Below are positions 33,688-43,819 of a DNA stretch of 64,000 nt, one piece after another. The DNA is from Nocardioides pini (GTDB lineage Bacteria > Actinomycetota > Actinomycetes > Propionibacteriales > Nocardioidaceae): positions 310,001 through 374,000 of the forward strand of contig NZ_JAPPUX010000003.1 in NCBI RefSeq assembly GCF_026712185.1. Direction: 5' to 3'. The position numbers and the translations under genes were made by a program. How positions within the stretch are numbered: the stretch's first letter is position 1; every line of letters begins with the position of its first letter. Below the pieces are notes generated by a model. The model worked only from the letters and a program-made list of their open reading frames with translations, ran no database searches and was not told where the DNA came from.

Positions 33688-36600
33688 ATGACTCAGGATG
33701 CAGCCCAGGCCCGGACGGGCGCGGGTCTCTCGGTCGCCGGTTGGCCATTGGGCCGGAAGATGGCCCTGGCTCTGGCGATCCCGCTGCTGCTCGCGGCCGT
33801 GCTCGGTGGCCTGCGCGTCGCCGGCGACTACGGCGACTCGCGCCAGGCCGCGCGGAGCGCCCAGCAGGTGACGATCATCCAGCCCGCGGTGGACTACCTC
33901 ACTGCCTCCGAGGCCGCGATGGTGGCCGCGCAGTCCGACAGCGCCGCCAGCCAGGGCGACCTCATCGACGCCATCAGCGACATCTCCACCAACGCCGAGA
34001 CCTTGGTCCAGGCCCGCGACGAGGCCGACCTCGACGAGCTGCAGACCGCCCACGTCAACGCGCTGCTCGACCTGAGCCAGGCGATGCGCGGGGAGGGCGC
34101 CGAGACCCTCGGCCCCGCCACCTGGATCGCCCTCGTGCGCCAGCTCGAGTCCAGCGTCTCCCAGCTCATCACCACCGTGAACGCCGCCCAGGAGACGCCC
34201 GAGCCCCGCCTCGAGCAGCTCTCCCAGGCCATGAGCGGCCGCCTGTCCCTCGCCCTCCAGCAGGGCCTCCTCGCGACCACGCTGTCGCAGTCCAGCTCGC
34301 AGGAGCTCTTCTCGGAGATCGGCGTGGAGGCGGCTGCTATCGACCGTCTCGCCGGGTCGGTGGAGGGCGCGGACGAGCAGACCGCCCTCCTGCGCCAGCA
34401 GAACACCCGCCATGCCGGGCAGATCCGCGACGACGCCGCGACCGACCTCGACGGCCGCGACGCCTACACGCCCTACGACGAGATCACCGAGACCCTCGTC
34501 ACCGGTGTGACCGAGACCCTCGACGACGCGGCCGGTGCGGCCCAGCGCAACGCCTTCGTCGGCGCCGTGCTCACGCTCCTCGCGCTCGCCGCGGCGATCG
34601 CGCTCGCCTTCTTCATCGCCCGCAGCCTCCTCGGCCCGATCGGCAAGGTCCGCGACGGCGCCCTCGCGGTGGCGCGCCACCGCCTGCCCGACGCCGTCGC
34701 CCGGATCCGCGCCGGCCAGGAGCCGGAGCCGATCAAGACGATCGACGTCCACACCAACGAGGAGATCGGCCAGGTCGCGCGAGCGGTCGACGACCTCCAC
34801 CGCCAGGCCATCCACCTCGCCTCCGGTGAGGCCCAGCTCCGCCAGACCGTCAACGCGATGTTCGTGACGCTTTCGCGCCGCTCGACCTCGCTGGTCAACC
34901 AGCAGCTCGCCCAGATCGAGCGTCTGGAGCACGACGAGGAGGACCCGAAGCGCCTCGAGTCGCTGTTCCGCCTCGACCACCTCGCCTCGCGCATGCGCCG
35001 TACGGCCGACTCCCTGCTGATCCTGGCCGACGCCCCGAACCGCGCCGCCGGCCAGTTCAGCCTCACCGTCGGCGAGGCACTGCAGGCCGCGACCTCCGGT
35101 GTGCAGGACTACCAGCGCGTGCAGATCCTCTCCAACCTCAACACCCGCGTCGGTGACGAGGCGGCGGCCGACGTCGTCCACCTGCTCACCGAGCTGGTCG
35201 ACAACGCGCTCAGCTTCTCCCCGCCCGCCGAGCCGGTGCGCCTCGCCGCCAAGCAGGGCCCCGAGGGCGTGACCATCACGATCACCGACTCCGGTCTCGG
35301 CGTGCCGCCGGCCGAGCTCGAGCAGCTCAACAAGGACCTCCAGCACGGTGCCGAGGCCACGCCCGACACCGCCCGCCGCATGGGCCTGTTCGTGGTCTCC
35401 CGCCTCGCCGAGCGCCACGACATCCACGCCCACCTGGCCCGCAACCCCGGTGGCGGCATGACGGCCAGCGTCCTGCTCCCGCCGTCGGTCCTCCCCGACG
35501 TGCCGCAGTCCGGGGCGCCCGTCGCCCCGGCCGCCGCCGAGGCCACCACGGCCGCGGCCGCGGCCGACGCCGAGCTCGTCGGCGCCGGGTCCGCCCCGGT
35601 CGTCTCCAAGCGTGAGGCCCGCAACCGGGCCCGCGCCGAGAAGGCCGAGGCCAAGGCCGCCGAGCGCGCCGCCGCCAGTGAGGCGAAGGCGAAGGCCAAG
35701 GCCGCCAAGGCGGAGGCCGAGCTGGAGCCGGCTCCGGCCACGACGGGTACGACGACCGCCACGGACGACGCGTCCGACGTGTCCGACGCCGCTCCCGCAG
35801 CGTCCACGGCTGCCGCCCCCTCGTCGTCGGAGCCGACCCCCGACCGTCCGCCGCTCGGCAGCCTCCTGCCGCGCCGCGACCCCGGCGCCAACATGCCCCG
35901 CACCGGAGCCGACGCCTTCCTGCCGCCGGAGACGTCCACGGCGACCGGCCCGCTCTTCGGCAAGCGCGCCGACACCGACGCCCCCGCCGCGTCGAGCGCC
36001 GGCGCCGAGGGTCCCGCTGCGGAGCGCGCCGAGAAGGTCGCCCGCGTCGTACCCATCACCGCCCTGGCCTCGCGCCAGCGGGCCCAGGCCGAGCAGGAGG
36101 CGCGCAGCGCCGAGGTCGCTGCCGAGCAGCCGGCCGAGGTCGCCGCCGAGGTCGCCGCCGAGACCCCCGCCGAGGAGCCGACCGAGCAGCCCGCTGAGGC
36201 CACGGTGACCGAGCAGCCCGCCGAGCAGCCCGTTGAGCAGCCCGCCCGGGCCCACGACCCGCTCTCCGACCCGCTCTCCGACCCGCTGTCCGACCCGCTG
36301 CCCGCCGACGCCTTCGACGAGCCCCGGTCCGCCGAGCAGCCCGAGCCCGCCGCCGAGGTCGAGCCCGAGCCCGCCGAGACGGAGCCGGCACCCGAGGTCG
36401 AGGCGCGTGACGAGGTCGAGGTCGACGCCGACGACCCGCTCGGCCTCGACACCCCGACCCGCCCGGTCGAGCCCGCGCCGGTCGTCGAGCCCGACCCGGA
36501 GCCGGTCAGCGAGGTCGCCGCCGAGCCGGTCGCCGACCCCGAGCCCCGCACCGAGGTGCGCCAGGAGCCCGAGCTCGAGCCGGTGCCGTCGTACGACGCC

Positions 36601-37059
36601 GCCGCCCTGCTCACCGACGGCCACGGTCTCAACGGCACGAACGGACACGGCACCAACGGCTCCAACGGCCACGGGTCCAACGGCTCCAACGGCCTCTCGC
36701 ACCACGGGGCCGAGCCGGCCCGCGCGGGCGGCGAGTCGCCGATCTTCAAGTCGATGCGCTCCGGCTGGCTCGCCGGCGAGGGCAAGGGCGAGTGGCACGA
36801 GACCGAGGTCGACCGTGGCTGGGAGATCGCGGAGCACGTCGCCGAGCCGGCGCCGGTCGTCGACTCCACGCCGGTCGGACTCCCGCGACGCGCGCCCGGG
36901 GAGCGGCTCGTCCCCGGTAGCGTGACCCCGCCCACGGCAGCCAAGACGCGCGACCCCGAAGCGATCCGCCGCCGTCTCCAGGCTCACACCGCGGGGGTCT
37001 CCCGCGGTCGACGAGCAGCCCAGAGTTCCACCCAGCACACGGAAGCAGGCCCCGCATGA
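33688..37059 (+). CDS. cvnA: Conservon sensor histidine kinase (CvnA-like)
   Basis: 1123 residues. Helix 1 at about 24-42, a helical extracellular nitrate-sensor-like domain, helix 2 at about 290-312, a HAMP-type linker, then an atypical dimerisation region and HATPase: N-box ELVDNALS near 500, DSGLGVP near 533, [15 protein letters not shown] near 561. The family lacks an ordinary phospho-His box. Residues 610-1040 are disordered Ala/Glu/Pro-rich with [11 protein letters not shown] repeats and an NG-rich [13 protein letters not shown] tract. GAGG precedes the ATG at 33688. It starts a cvnABCD operon that relays membrane signals to a small GTPase. Confidence 0.9.
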   Translation: MTQDAAQARTGAGLSVAGWPLGRKMALALAIPLLLAAVLGGLRVAGDYGDSRQAARSAQQVTIIQPAVDYLTASEAAMVAAQSDSAASQGDLIDAISDISTNAETLVQARDEADLDELQTAHVNALLDLSQAMRGEGAETLGPATWIALVRQLESSVSQLITTVNAAQETPEPRLEQLSQAMSGRLSLALQQGLLATTLSQSSSQELFSEIGVEAAAIDRLAGSVEGADEQTALLRQQNTRHAGQIRDDAATDLDGRDAYTPYDEITETLVTGVTETLDDAAGAAQRNAFVGAVLTLLALAAAIALAFFIARSLLGPIGKVRDGALAVARHRLPDAVARIRAGQEPEPIKTIDVHTNEEIGQVARAVDDLHRQAIHLASGEAQLRQTVNAMFVTLSRRSTSLVNQQLAQIERLEHDEEDPKRLESLFRLDHLASRMRRTADSLLILADAPNRAAGQFSLTVGEALQAATSGVQDYQRVQILSNLNTRVGDEAAADVVHLLTELVDNALSFSPPAEPVRLAAKQGPEGVTITITDSGLGVPPAELEQLNKDLQHGAEATPDTARRMGLFVVSRLAERHDIHAHLARNPGGGMTASVLLPPSVLPDVPQSGAPVAPAAAEATTAAAAADAELVGAGSAPVVSKREARNRARAEKAEAKAAERAAASEAKAKAKAAKAEAELEPAPATTGTTTATDDASDVSDAAPAASTAAAPSSSEPTPDRPPLGSLLPRRDPGANMPRTGADAFLPPETSTATGPLFGKRADTDAPAASSAGAEGPAAERAEKVARVVPITALASRQRAQAEQEARSAEVAAEQPAEVAAEVAAETPAEEPTEQPAEATVTEQPAEQPVEQPARAHDPLSDPLSDPLSDPLPADAFDEPRSAEQPEPAAEVEPEPAETEPAPEVEARDEVEVDADDPLGLDTPTRPVEPAPVVEPDPEPVSEVAAEPVADPEPRTEVRQEPELEPVPSYDAAALLTDGHGLNGTNGHGTNGSNGHGSNGSNGLSHHGAEPARAGGESPIFKSMRSGWLAGEGKGEWHETEVDRGWEIAEHVAEPAPVVDSTPVGLPRRAPGERLVPGSVTPPTAAKTRDPEAIRRRLQAHTAGVSRGRRAAQSSTQHTEAGPA

Positions 37060-37493
37060 CTCACGACACCTCCGCCGCCCCCGTTGCCAGCTCGACCGGC
37101 GACGACCGAGACCTCGACTGGGTGATGTCGCGCTTCGTCGACGACGTACCCGACGCAGCGCACGCGATCCTCGTGTCCGCCGACGGTCTCCTCATGGCCT
37201 CGAGCACCAGCATCCCGGGCGAGCGCGCCGAGCAGGTCGCGGCCGTCTCCTCCGGTCTGGCCAGCCTCGCGGTCGGCGCCGCCCGCCTCTTCGAGGGCGG
37301 TTCGGTGATGCAGACCATCGTCGAGATGGAGATGGGCTTCCTCATGCTCATGAGCGTCGGTGACGGGTCGAACCTCACCGTGCTGACGACCGAGGAGGCC
37401 GACATCGGCCAGGTGGGCTACGAGATGGCCCTGCTGGTGGACCGCGTGGGACGTACCGTCGAGGCCCAGGCCCGCGTCGGTACGAGCGGCTGA
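37056..37493 (+). CDS. cvnB: Roadblock/LC7-domain protein (CvnB-like)
   Basis: 145 residues. The roadblock fold is seen in [30 protein letters not shown] (in outline) followed by [22 protein letters not shown] and the strands [28 protein letters not shown] at 37056 overlaps the kinase stop as ATGA. In Streptomyces conservons this protein works with the GTPase as a regulator of its nucleotide state. Confidence 0.93.
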   Translation: MTHDTSAAPVASSTGDDRDLDWVMSRFVDDVPDAAHAILVSADGLLMASSTSIPGERAEQVAAVSSGLASLAVGAARLFEGGSVMQTIVEMEMGFLMLMSVGDGSNLTVLTTEEADIGQVGYEMALLVDRVGRTVEAQARVGTSG

Positions 37494-37506
37494 CCGGACC
37501 CGTGCC

Positions 37507-37872
37507 GTGACGCCACCCGAGCCGGAGGACGAGGGCTACCGCCCTCGGCTGATCCGGTCCTACACCCTCACCGCAGGTCGGACGGCCTCGAAGGTAGAGC
37601 TGGCCATGGAGGCCACGCTCCGCCTGCAGGCCGGTGTGGAGGCCCCCGTGCTCTCCCCGTCCGCTGCGCAGGTTCTCGAGGTCTGCGACCGGCGTTCCGT
37701 GGCCGAGGTGTCGGCCCTCACCAAGATGCCGATCGGCGTCACCCGGGTGCTGCTGGGCGACCTGATCGAGCAGGGCCTGGTCCGAATCCAGGCCACCATC
37801 ACCGACAGCACGTCGACTGATGAGCGTCTCGAGCTCATCGAAAGGACCCTCCGTGGACTTCGAAACTACTAA
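37507..37872 (+). CDS. cvnC: DUF742 protein (CvnC-like)
   Basis: 121 residues, GTG start. RLIRSYTLTAGRT near residue 14 is the DUF742 signature. A winged-helix-like part follows: VLEVCDRRSVAEVSALTKMPIGVTRVLLGDLIEQGLV (in outline). It ends GLRNY, as family members do. It is the third conservon component; its last 20 bases overlap the GTPase gene. Confidence 0.92.
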   Translation: MTPPEPEDEGYRPRLIRSYTLTAGRTASKVELAMEATLRLQAGVEAPVLSPSAAQVLEVCDRRSVAEVSALTKMPIGVTRVLLGDLIEQGLVRIQATITDSTSTDERLELIERTLRGLRNY

Positions 37873-38449
37873 GGCGCAGCGCGCGGCCGCGTCGACGAAG
37901 ATCGTCATCGCCGGCGGCTTCGGCGTCGGCAAGTCGACGCTCGTCGGCGCCGTGTCGGAGATCGACCCGCTGCGCACCGAGGCACTCGTCACCAACGAGT
38001 CCGAGGGCGTCGACGATCTCGCTGCCGTGCCCACCAAGGCCACCACGACCGTGGCGATGGACTTCGGCCGCCTCACCCTGGCCGAGGACCTCGTGCTCTA
38101 CCTCTTCGGCACGCCCGGCCAGCGGCGCTTCTGGTTCATGTGGGACGACCTGTGCCGCGGCGCCATCGGGGCGATCGTGCTGGTCGACGTGGCGCGGCTC
38201 GACGAGTCGTTCTCCCCGCTGGACTACTTCGAGTCCAAGGGCATCCCGTTCATCGTCGCCGTCAACGAGTTCGACGGCGTCCCGCGCTACCCCGCCGAGG
38301 AGATCGCCGCCGCGCTGGCCCTGCCCGCCGACGTACCGATCATCAGCCTCGACGCCCGCGACCGCGAGCAGGCCAAGGGTGCGCTCGTGAAGATCACCGA
38401 ATACGCCCTCATGCGACTGCGCGAGTCGCTCACCGTGAATGCGAACTGA
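37853..38449 (+). CDS. cvnD: Small Ras-like GTPase of the conservon (CvnD-like)
   Basis: 198 residues. G1 is GGFGVGKST near residue 21, G3 is DFGRLTLAEDLVLYLFGTPGQ in outline (with G-T-P-G-Q for DxxGQ), and G4 is VNEFDG near residue 140. GTG 37853 is preferred over 37820 since GAAAGGA precedes it, and the family begins close to VDFE. It overlaps cvnC by 20 bp. It is probably the switch that passes the kinase signal on. Confidence 0.93.
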   Translation: MDFETTKAQRAAASTKIVIAGGFGVGKSTLVGAVSEIDPLRTEALVTNESEGVDDLAAVPTKATTTVAMDFGRLTLAEDLVLYLFGTPGQRRFWFMWDDLCRGAIGAIVLVDVARLDESFSPLDYFESKGIPFIVAVNEFDGVPRYPAEEIAAALALPADVPIISLDARDREQAKGALVKITEYALMRLRESLTVNAN

Positions 38450-38453
38450 CGCC

Positions 38454-39281
38454 ATGACCCGCACGATCCGACGGCAGCCCCGACGCATGGGCCCTGCTCG
38501 CACGGCCCTCGCCGCCCTGTCCTCCGTGGCCCTGATGGCCACGCTGAGCGCCTGCGGTGGCAGCGCCAGCGCCGACGAGGCCGACGCCCTGAGCGAGGTG
38601 TCGCTGGTCTTCAGCGGCGCGCTCACCGTCTGCACTGACATGCCGTACGCCCCGTTCGAGTACGAGGAGGGCGGCAAGCCCACCGGCTTCGACATCGACC
38701 TGGTGCGCAAGGTCGCCGACAGCCTCGACGCCGACCTCGACGTGATCGACGTGTCGTTCGACGACATCACCTCGGGCAACTCGCTCAACACCGACGCGTG
38801 CGACCTCGCCATCTCGGCGATGACCATCACCGGCGAGCGGGCTCGCGTCCTCGACTTCTCCAGCCCCTACTTCGACGCCAAGCAGGCGCTCATCACGCCG
38901 CGCGGCTCGGGCCTGGACCAGCTCGAGGAGCTCGCCGGCAAGCGGGTCGGCGTCCAGAAGGACACCACGGGCGAGACCTACCTCAGCGACTTCGCGCCGG
39001 AGTCCACCCAGGTGACGGCGTACGACGACGCGGCGGGCCTGCAGGCCGCGCTGGCGGCGGGTGAGCTCGACGCGGCGATGCTCGACAACACCGTGTCCGG
39101 CCAGTTCGTCTCCGACAACCGCAAGCTCAAGCTGGCCCGCGAGTTCGACACCGGCGAGCAGTACGGCATGGCGGTGAAGAAGGACGGCAACATCCCGCTC
39201 CTGCGCGCCATCAACGGCACCCTCGCCGACCTCCGCGAGGACGGCACCTACGACAAGATCTACGGCAAGTACTTCGGCTGA
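38454..39281 (+). CDS. Amino-acid type ABC substrate-binding lipoprotein
   Basis: 275 residues. Signal peptide with lipobox LSAC near residue 36. The binding fold is family 3: LTVCTDMPYAPFEYEEGGKPTGFDIDLVRKVADSL in outline, ISAMTITGERARVLDFSSPY, GKRVGVQKDTTGE and a C-terminal YDKIYGKYFG. Starts four bases after the GTPase gene, so it is in the conservon transcript. No permease or ATPase follows. It may act as an extracytoplasmic ligand sensor for the kinase rather than in uptake (inference). Confidence 0.88.
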   Translation: MTRTIRRQPRRMGPARTALAALSSVALMATLSACGGSASADEADALSEVSLVFSGALTVCTDMPYAPFEYEEGGKPTGFDIDLVRKVADSLDADLDVIDVSFDDITSGNSLNTDACDLAISAMTITGERARVLDFSSPYFDAKQALITPRGSGLDQLEELAGKRVGVQKDTTGETYLSDFAPESTQVTAYDDAAGLQAALAAGELDAAMLDNTVSGQFVSDNRKLKLAREFDTGEQYGMAVKKDGNIPLLRAINGTLADLREDGTYDKIYGKYFG

Positions 39282-39294
39282 TCCACGCGCTCAC

Positions 39295-39325
39295 GCGGCC
39301 CCGGCAGGACTCCTGCCGGGGCCGC
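39295..39325. terminator. Strong GC hairpin terminator between convergent genes
   Basis: A 14-pair perfect stem (GCGGCCCCGGCAGG paired with its complement) and a three-base loop, 13 bases after the lipoprotein stop. No U-tract. It lies between the conservon operon and the convergent antiporter gene and could serve both. Confidence 0.75.
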
Positions 39326-39358
39326 GGTGCGTCCGGCCTCGTCCTGCCGGCGCGGGCG

Positions 39359-40531
39359 CTACGGCGCGACGGTGAGGAAGAGGAAGGCGGCCAGGAGCAC
39401 GAGGTGGACGCCGCCCTGCAGCGGCTTCGCCCGACCCGGTACGACGGTGAGGATCGCGACGGCCGCGGTCAGGAGCAGCAGCACGGACTGGAGCTGGTTG
39501 AGGCCGAGCTCGAGCGGCCCGTCCAGCCAGATGCTGGCCACCGCGATCGCGGGGATGGTGAGGCCGATGGAGGCCATCGCGGAGCCGAGCGCGAGGTTGA
39601 GGCTGACCTGGACGCGGTTGCGGGTCGCGGCCCGCACGGCAGCGATCGTCTCCGGGGCGAGCACCATCAGCGCGATCACGACGCCGACGACCGCCGGCGG
39701 GAAGCCGAGGGCGGCGACGCCGGACTCGATGGCCGGGGACTCGATCTTCGCGAGCCCGACGACGGCGACCAGGGAGACGACGAGCAGCCCGAGGCTGGCG
39801 AGGGCGGCCCGGTCGGTGGGCGGGTCGGCGTGCCCGTCCTCGTCGAGGTCGACGGGCTGGTGCTCGAACGTGCCGGCGTCGGCGGCCGCGCGGGCGGCGG
39901 CGGCCTCCGCCGCAGCCCTGGAGGTGACGAGCGGCGAGTGGGAGTCCTGGGTCACCGGCAGGAAGAAGTCGCGGTGCCGGATGGCCTGGGTGAAGACGAA
40001 CATCCCGTAGAGCGCGAGGGAGGCGATCGCGGCGAAGGCGAGCTGCGCGTCAGTGAACTCCGGCCCGGGCTGCGACGTGGTCACCGACGGCACCACGAGG
40101 CACAGCACCGCGAGGGCGATGACGGTCGCCAGGGCCGCACCCGTGCCCTCCGGGTTGAACACCGCGAGGTGGTGCCTGAGCGCGCCGACGAGCAGTGAGA
40201 TGCCCACGATGCCGTTGAGGGTGATCATCACCGCCGCGAAGACGGTGTCGCGGGCGAGCCCGGCGGTGTCCTTGTCGGTGGTGACCATCAGCGTGACGAT
40301 GAGGCCCACCTCGATGATGGTCACCGCGACCGCCAGCACCAGCGACCCGTACGGCTCGCCCACCCGGTGTGCGACGACCTCGGCGTGGTGCACGGCCGCG
40401 AGGACGACGGCGACGAGCAGGACGGAGAGGATGCCGAGCACCGGCCCGCTGTCGGGGTGCAGGGGCCAGGCGATCGCCAGGGCCACCGCGGCGAGCAGGG
40501 GAGTGACGAGGGTCCACGACAGCCGGGGCAT
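39359..40531 (-). CDS. Calcium/cation:proton antiporter (CaCA family, ChaA-like)
   Basis: 390 residues, about 11 helices in two halves with a hydrophilic Ala-rich loop at residues 200-235. Repeat motifs VAVTIIEVGLIVTLM near residue 70 and VLAPETIAAVRAATRN with SLNLALGSAMASIGLTIPAI in the second half are the alpha repeats that bind cation, with Glu in each. It exports Ca2+ or Na+/K+ for protons. ATG 40531 has TAGGGT six bases upstream, so it is probably leaderless. Confidence 0.9.
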   Translation of the reverse strand: MPRLSWTLVTPLLAAVALAIAWPLHPDSGPVLGILSVLLVAVVLAAVHHAEVVAHRVGEPYGSLVLAVAVTIIEVGLIVTLMVTTDKDTAGLARDTVFAAVMITLNGIVGISLLVGALRHHLAVFNPEGTGAALATVIALAVLCLVVPSVTTSQPGPEFTDAQLAFAAIASLALYGMFVFTQAIRHRDFFLPVTQDSHSPLVTSRAAAEAAAARAAADAGTFEHQPVDLDEDGHADPPTDRAALASLGLLVVSLVAVVGLAKIESPAIESGVAALGFPPAVVGVVIALMVLAPETIAAVRAATRNRVQVSLNLALGSAMASIGLTIPAIAVASIWLDGPLELGLNQLQSVLLLLTAAVAILTVVPGRAKPLQGGVHLVLLAAFLFLTVAP

Positions 40532-40570
40532 GGCACAACCCTAGGGGCGGCGCCGGCGGCCGGGCAGCCG

Positions 40571-41569
40571 TCAGCCCTCGGGCGTGGTCAGCTTCTCGAG
40601 ACGCGCGCGCAGCAGGGGGACCCGGTGGCTGTTGCCCTCGAGGGTGACGTACTGCTCCCCGAAGATCGCGAGCAGCGCGTCGTCGAGGCGTCGCACGGCA
40701 CCGGCGGGGTAGCGGTATCCCATCCTGCGGATCACCGCGTCGGCGTCGACGGAGGTGAGCAGGTCGTCGAGGTCGTCGATGGTGTCGATGCCGAGCTCGG
40801 TGAGCAGGCTGGCGATCCAGTCGTAGTGGTCGGTGTGAGACCAGCCGGCGTCGCTGTAGTGGCCGGCCAGGAAGGTGGCCAGCTCCTGCCCGACGATGTG
40901 GTCGGCGTCGGCCTCCGCGGTGCTGCCGGGCGCGGCCGCCTGGATGCGCTCGCGGATGGTCGCGAACTCGCGGTCGGCCAGCTCGATCAGCCCGGCGGCG
41001 AGGGTGAAGCGGCGGTCGAGGTCGGCGGCGGCGTCCTCCGGCACGTTGCCCTTGTAGCGGATGTCGTGCTCGAACTCCGCCCACGCGTGCTGCAGCACCG
41101 TGCGGACCTGGATGCTGGCCAGCTCGCCGGCGAGCTCGGGGTGCTCCTCGCCCCCGTTGGTGCGCACCAGCAGGTGGCGGCTGGCGTAGCCGAACCGGCC
41201 CGACCGGGCGGTCTCCTCGCCGAGGTCGCGGTCGTCGATGATGGTCAGCTCGTCGTCGAGCAGCTCGGCGACGGCCGCCACGTCGCTGTGGACGTAGGTG
41301 ATGACGCGCACGCCGATCTGGTCAGTCACTTCGCGCAGCGGGTCGGCGTAGAGCGGCCGGCCGTCCTGGGTGCGGTTGGCCTTGGCCGAGAACGACGCGA
41401 CGCTCTTCGTGCGACCGGTGACGCTGAGGTAGTCGATGCCGGCATCGTCGAGCAGCGTGCGGATCAGCGTCACCCATCCGGCGGTCGCTGCCACGAGCTG
41501 CGGTTGCCGTGCGGCGTAGGCGCGAACGGCCTCGCGGACCGGCTCGGCCTGGTTGTCGGGGCCACTCAT
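40571..41569 (-). CDS. RelA/SpoT synthetase-domain protein
   Basis: 332 residues. The pppGpp synthetase outline is visible: VTGRTKSVASFSAKANR near residue 48, DQIGVRVITYVHSDV near 83, and IQVRTVLQHAWAEFEHDIRYK near 152, which matches the family's (E)xQIRT...HAWAExEH motif. No HD hydrolase, TGS or ACT domain, so it resembles small alarmone synthetases, with an extra helical C-terminal half. CAGGCT six bases before the ATG may be a leaderless -10. Whether it is active cannot be told by eye. Confidence 0.83.
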   Translation of the reverse strand: MSGPDNQAEPVREAVRAYAARQPQLVAATAGWVTLIRTLLDDAGIDYLSVTGRTKSVASFSAKANRTQDGRPLYADPLREVTDQIGVRVITYVHSDVAAVAELLDDELTIIDDRDLGEETARSGRFGYASRHLLVRTNGGEEHPELAGELASIQVRTVLQHAWAEFEHDIRYKGNVPEDAAADLDRRFTLAAGLIELADREFATIRERIQAAAPGSTAEADADHIVGQELATFLAGHYSDAGWSHTDHYDWIASLLTELGIDTIDDLDDLLTSVDADAVIRRMGYRYPAGAVRRLDDALLAIFGEQYVTLEGNSHRVPLLRARLEKLTTPEG

Positions 41570-41668
41570 GTCGCCAGCCTGCCAGTGCGGTCCTCGCGGA
41601 GTCGACGCGACGTCCCGCGTGCGAGCCTTCCGGGGGAGCCGGACCGGCGTCGATATCGTCGAAGCACC

Positions 41669-42259
41669 ATGAGCACCTCACCGCGCCGCTCGGGCGCCCG
41701 CACCCGGTCCGCCTCCGCCCTCCTCGCCGCGCTCGCCCTCGCCGGCGGGCTCTCGGCCTGCGGGGACGACGACGGCGCGACGGCGACCGACCTGGCAGGT
41801 ACGACCAGCACGCCGAGCCCGTCCGACGCCGAGATCCCCAGCGAGACGCCCAGCCCCTCCGACAGCCCCTCGGAGCCGTCCGCGGACCCGGGCGCCACGC
41901 CGATCGACGCCGAGGGGTCCGCCGGGGTCACCGAGGCCGTGCTGGTCGACGCCACGGAGGGCGGCGGGTCGCCGTCGACCCTGGCGTTCGCCCTCGACAC
42001 CGACCAGGCCGTCTCCGACTTCGTCGTCGGGCTGCAGAACGGGCTGCCGGACGAGGTCGCGGCCGCCGTCCACGAGGTGCACGCGCCCGGCTCGACGCCG
42101 TACGGCGCCGTCGTGTCGACGGGGTGCGAGCCCCCGCGCAGCGTCGCGATCGACGCCGGCGAGGCCGGCTTCGAGGTCGTGCCGGCGCTGCCGAAGAGCA
42201 CCGTGCAGTGCCTCGCGCCGGTGACGTACGTCGTCGTCTTCGCCGCGCCCGACGCCTGA
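41669..42259 (+). CDS. Hypothetical lipoprotein
   Basis: 196 residues. Signal peptide with lipobox LSAC near residue 31, then an acidic Ser/Pro/Glu linker (about 35-80), then a compact domain (TLAFALDTDQAVSDFVVGLQNGL, STGCEPPRSVAIDAGEAGFEVVP, VQCLAPVTYVVVFAAP). Two Cys may form a disulfide. No family recognised. It would be anchored outside the membrane. Stands alone; divergent from the RelA/SpoT gene with 99 bp between starts. Confidence 0.75.
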   Translation: MSTSPRRSGARTRSASALLAALALAGGLSACGDDDGATATDLAGTTSTPSPSDAEIPSETPSPSDSPSEPSADPGATPIDAEGSAGVTEAVLVDATEGGGSPSTLAFALDTDQAVSDFVVGLQNGLPDEVAAAVHEVHAPGSTPYGAVVSTGCEPPRSVAIDAGEAGFEVVPALPKSTVQCLAPVTYVVVFAAPDA

Positions 42260-42272
42260 GCCGGGCCTCCGG

Positions 42273-43739
42273 TCAGGGGGCCGGCGTCGGCGGCGTCGTC
42301 GGCGGCGTCGTCGGCGGGGTGGTCGGCGTCGGCACCGGGGTGGTCGGCGTCGCGGTCGGCGTGGGAGCCGGCGGGAGGATCGGCACGACCGGCGGCAGCT
42401 CGCCGTGGTAGACCAGCCCGAAGGAGTTGGGCACGAGGCGCTCGTTGCCGTCGGAGGGCTCGTTGACGATGCCGAACGCGCCGGTGCCGGTGCGGGTGTA
42501 CATCGCCGACGAGCCGCCGCCGTCGAGGTTGATCGCGTTCTCCGCGCCGAGGGCGGTCATCATGTCGGCGAGCTCGACCATCGTGTAGCCGCGGCTGACC
42601 GTGGATCGCCCGTCGACCACGAGGATCAGCAGCTTGCGGCCGTCGGCGTCGATGCCGACCGCCGTGCGCGGGTGGGCGATCGTGTTGTTGATGACGGTGC
42701 GCACGCCGTTGACCAGGAGCGGGCGGTCGCCGCTGATCGCGACCGTCGGCTTGCCGCCGACCATGCGCCTCGAGAGCGTGAGCTTCTTGCCCTTCTTGAG
42801 GGTCTTCAGCTTGGCCGCGGCGGGACCGGTGCCGATCAGCACCCGCTCCTTCTGCTTGATCTTGCGGCCGTCGGAGAGCTTGGGCCGGTTGGAGATGACG
42901 CGGTTCTTGCGGAGCACGACCTCGCGGGCCCGCTTCTTGCCGGCGGTCACCTTGTAGCCGTCGGTGCGGTGCCAGTCGGTGGTGAAGACCCCGATCTGGC
43001 CCGACGGGACGCGCGGGTGGTTGACGCCGCTGATGGTCCACGCCCGGCGCTGGCGGATGGTCCACTCGAGGGCGAGCGGGCTGACGTGCGGGCCGGAGTC
43101 GTCGAACCACAGGGACGAGTTCACGCCGGGGATCCAGCCCTCGCGGTAGCCGGTGAGGACGCCCTTCTCGCGGTTGACCGTCACGCCGAGCGGGGCGTCG
43201 GTGCTGCCGATGTCGAAGAAGTCGCCGTTGACGGCGCCGAGCGCGCCGTTCCACGCGCCGAGCTGGCTGACCTTCTTGCGGCTGGTGACGTAGGTGGGGG
43301 AGAACTCCTCGAAGGTGATGTTGGGGGCGTCGAGGCTGACGCTGAGGAGGTTCATCCGGACCTGCCCGACCGGCTGGCGGCCGTCGACCTGGTCCCACTC
43401 CCGCAGCACGACGCCGGGCGCGATCTCGTAGCTCGTGTCGTTCAGGACCGTGACAGCGCGACCGCGGGCGTTCACCGGCGGGCCGACCACGATGCCGGGC
43501 TTGCCGTCGGAGGTCTGGTTGCGGCCCCGGTAGCCGCTGTCGCCGCCGTACGTCAGCCCGCCCTGCTTGCTGCTCGTGCGGTCGCCCTCGTCGGCGACCG
43601 ACGGACCGACGCCGACGTTGAGCGCGAGGCCTGCGACGAGGACGCCGGCGGAGGCCAGCGTCAGGGCTCGACCGCGGGTGCGAACCGGGCGGCGTGCGGA
43701 GGGCTGGGAGCGACGCGTGGAGGAAGACACGCGCTCCAC
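42273..43739 (-). CDS. Secreted phosphodiester glycosidase-family (NAGPA) protein
   Basis: 488 residues, GTG start. Signal-like N-terminus with helix at about 27-47. The C-terminal half is the NAGPA domain: NGDFFDIGSTDAPLGVTV, AVGIDADGRKLLILVVDGR in outline, and the family motif ENAINLDGGGSSAMY near 405. Relatives remove N-acetylglucosamine from phosphodiesters or degrade wall polymers. The last 30 residues are a Pro/Thr repeat (TTPPTTPPTTPP), encoded by a short tandem DNA repeat near 42286-42320, perhaps a wall-spanning tail. Confidence 0.85.
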   Translation of the reverse strand: MERVSSSTRRSQPSARRPVRTRGRALTLASAGVLVAGLALNVGVGPSVADEGDRTSSKQGGLTYGGDSGYRGRNQTSDGKPGIVVGPPVNARGRAVTVLNDTSYEIAPGVVLREWDQVDGRQPVGQVRMNLLSVSLDAPNITFEEFSPTYVTSRKKVSQLGAWNGALGAVNGDFFDIGSTDAPLGVTVNREKGVLTGYREGWIPGVNSSLWFDDSGPHVSPLALEWTIRQRRAWTISGVNHPRVPSGQIGVFTTDWHRTDGYKVTAGKKRAREVVLRKNRVISNRPKLSDGRKIKQKERVLIGTGPAAAKLKTLKKGKKLTLSRRMVGGKPTVAISGDRPLLVNGVRTVINNTIAHPRTAVGIDADGRKLLILVVDGRSTVSRGYTMVELADMMTALGAENAINLDGGGSSAMYTRTGTGAFGIVNEPSDGNERLVPNSFGLVYHGELPPVVPILPPAPTPTATPTTPVPTPTTPPTTPPTTPPTPAP

Positions 43740-43819
43740 AGTAAAGGACGTCGTGGGACTGGTGGGAAAATTGGGATCAGCGATTCCGGCGCCCGTGCCG
43801 AGCGCCTAGGCTGCCGAGC

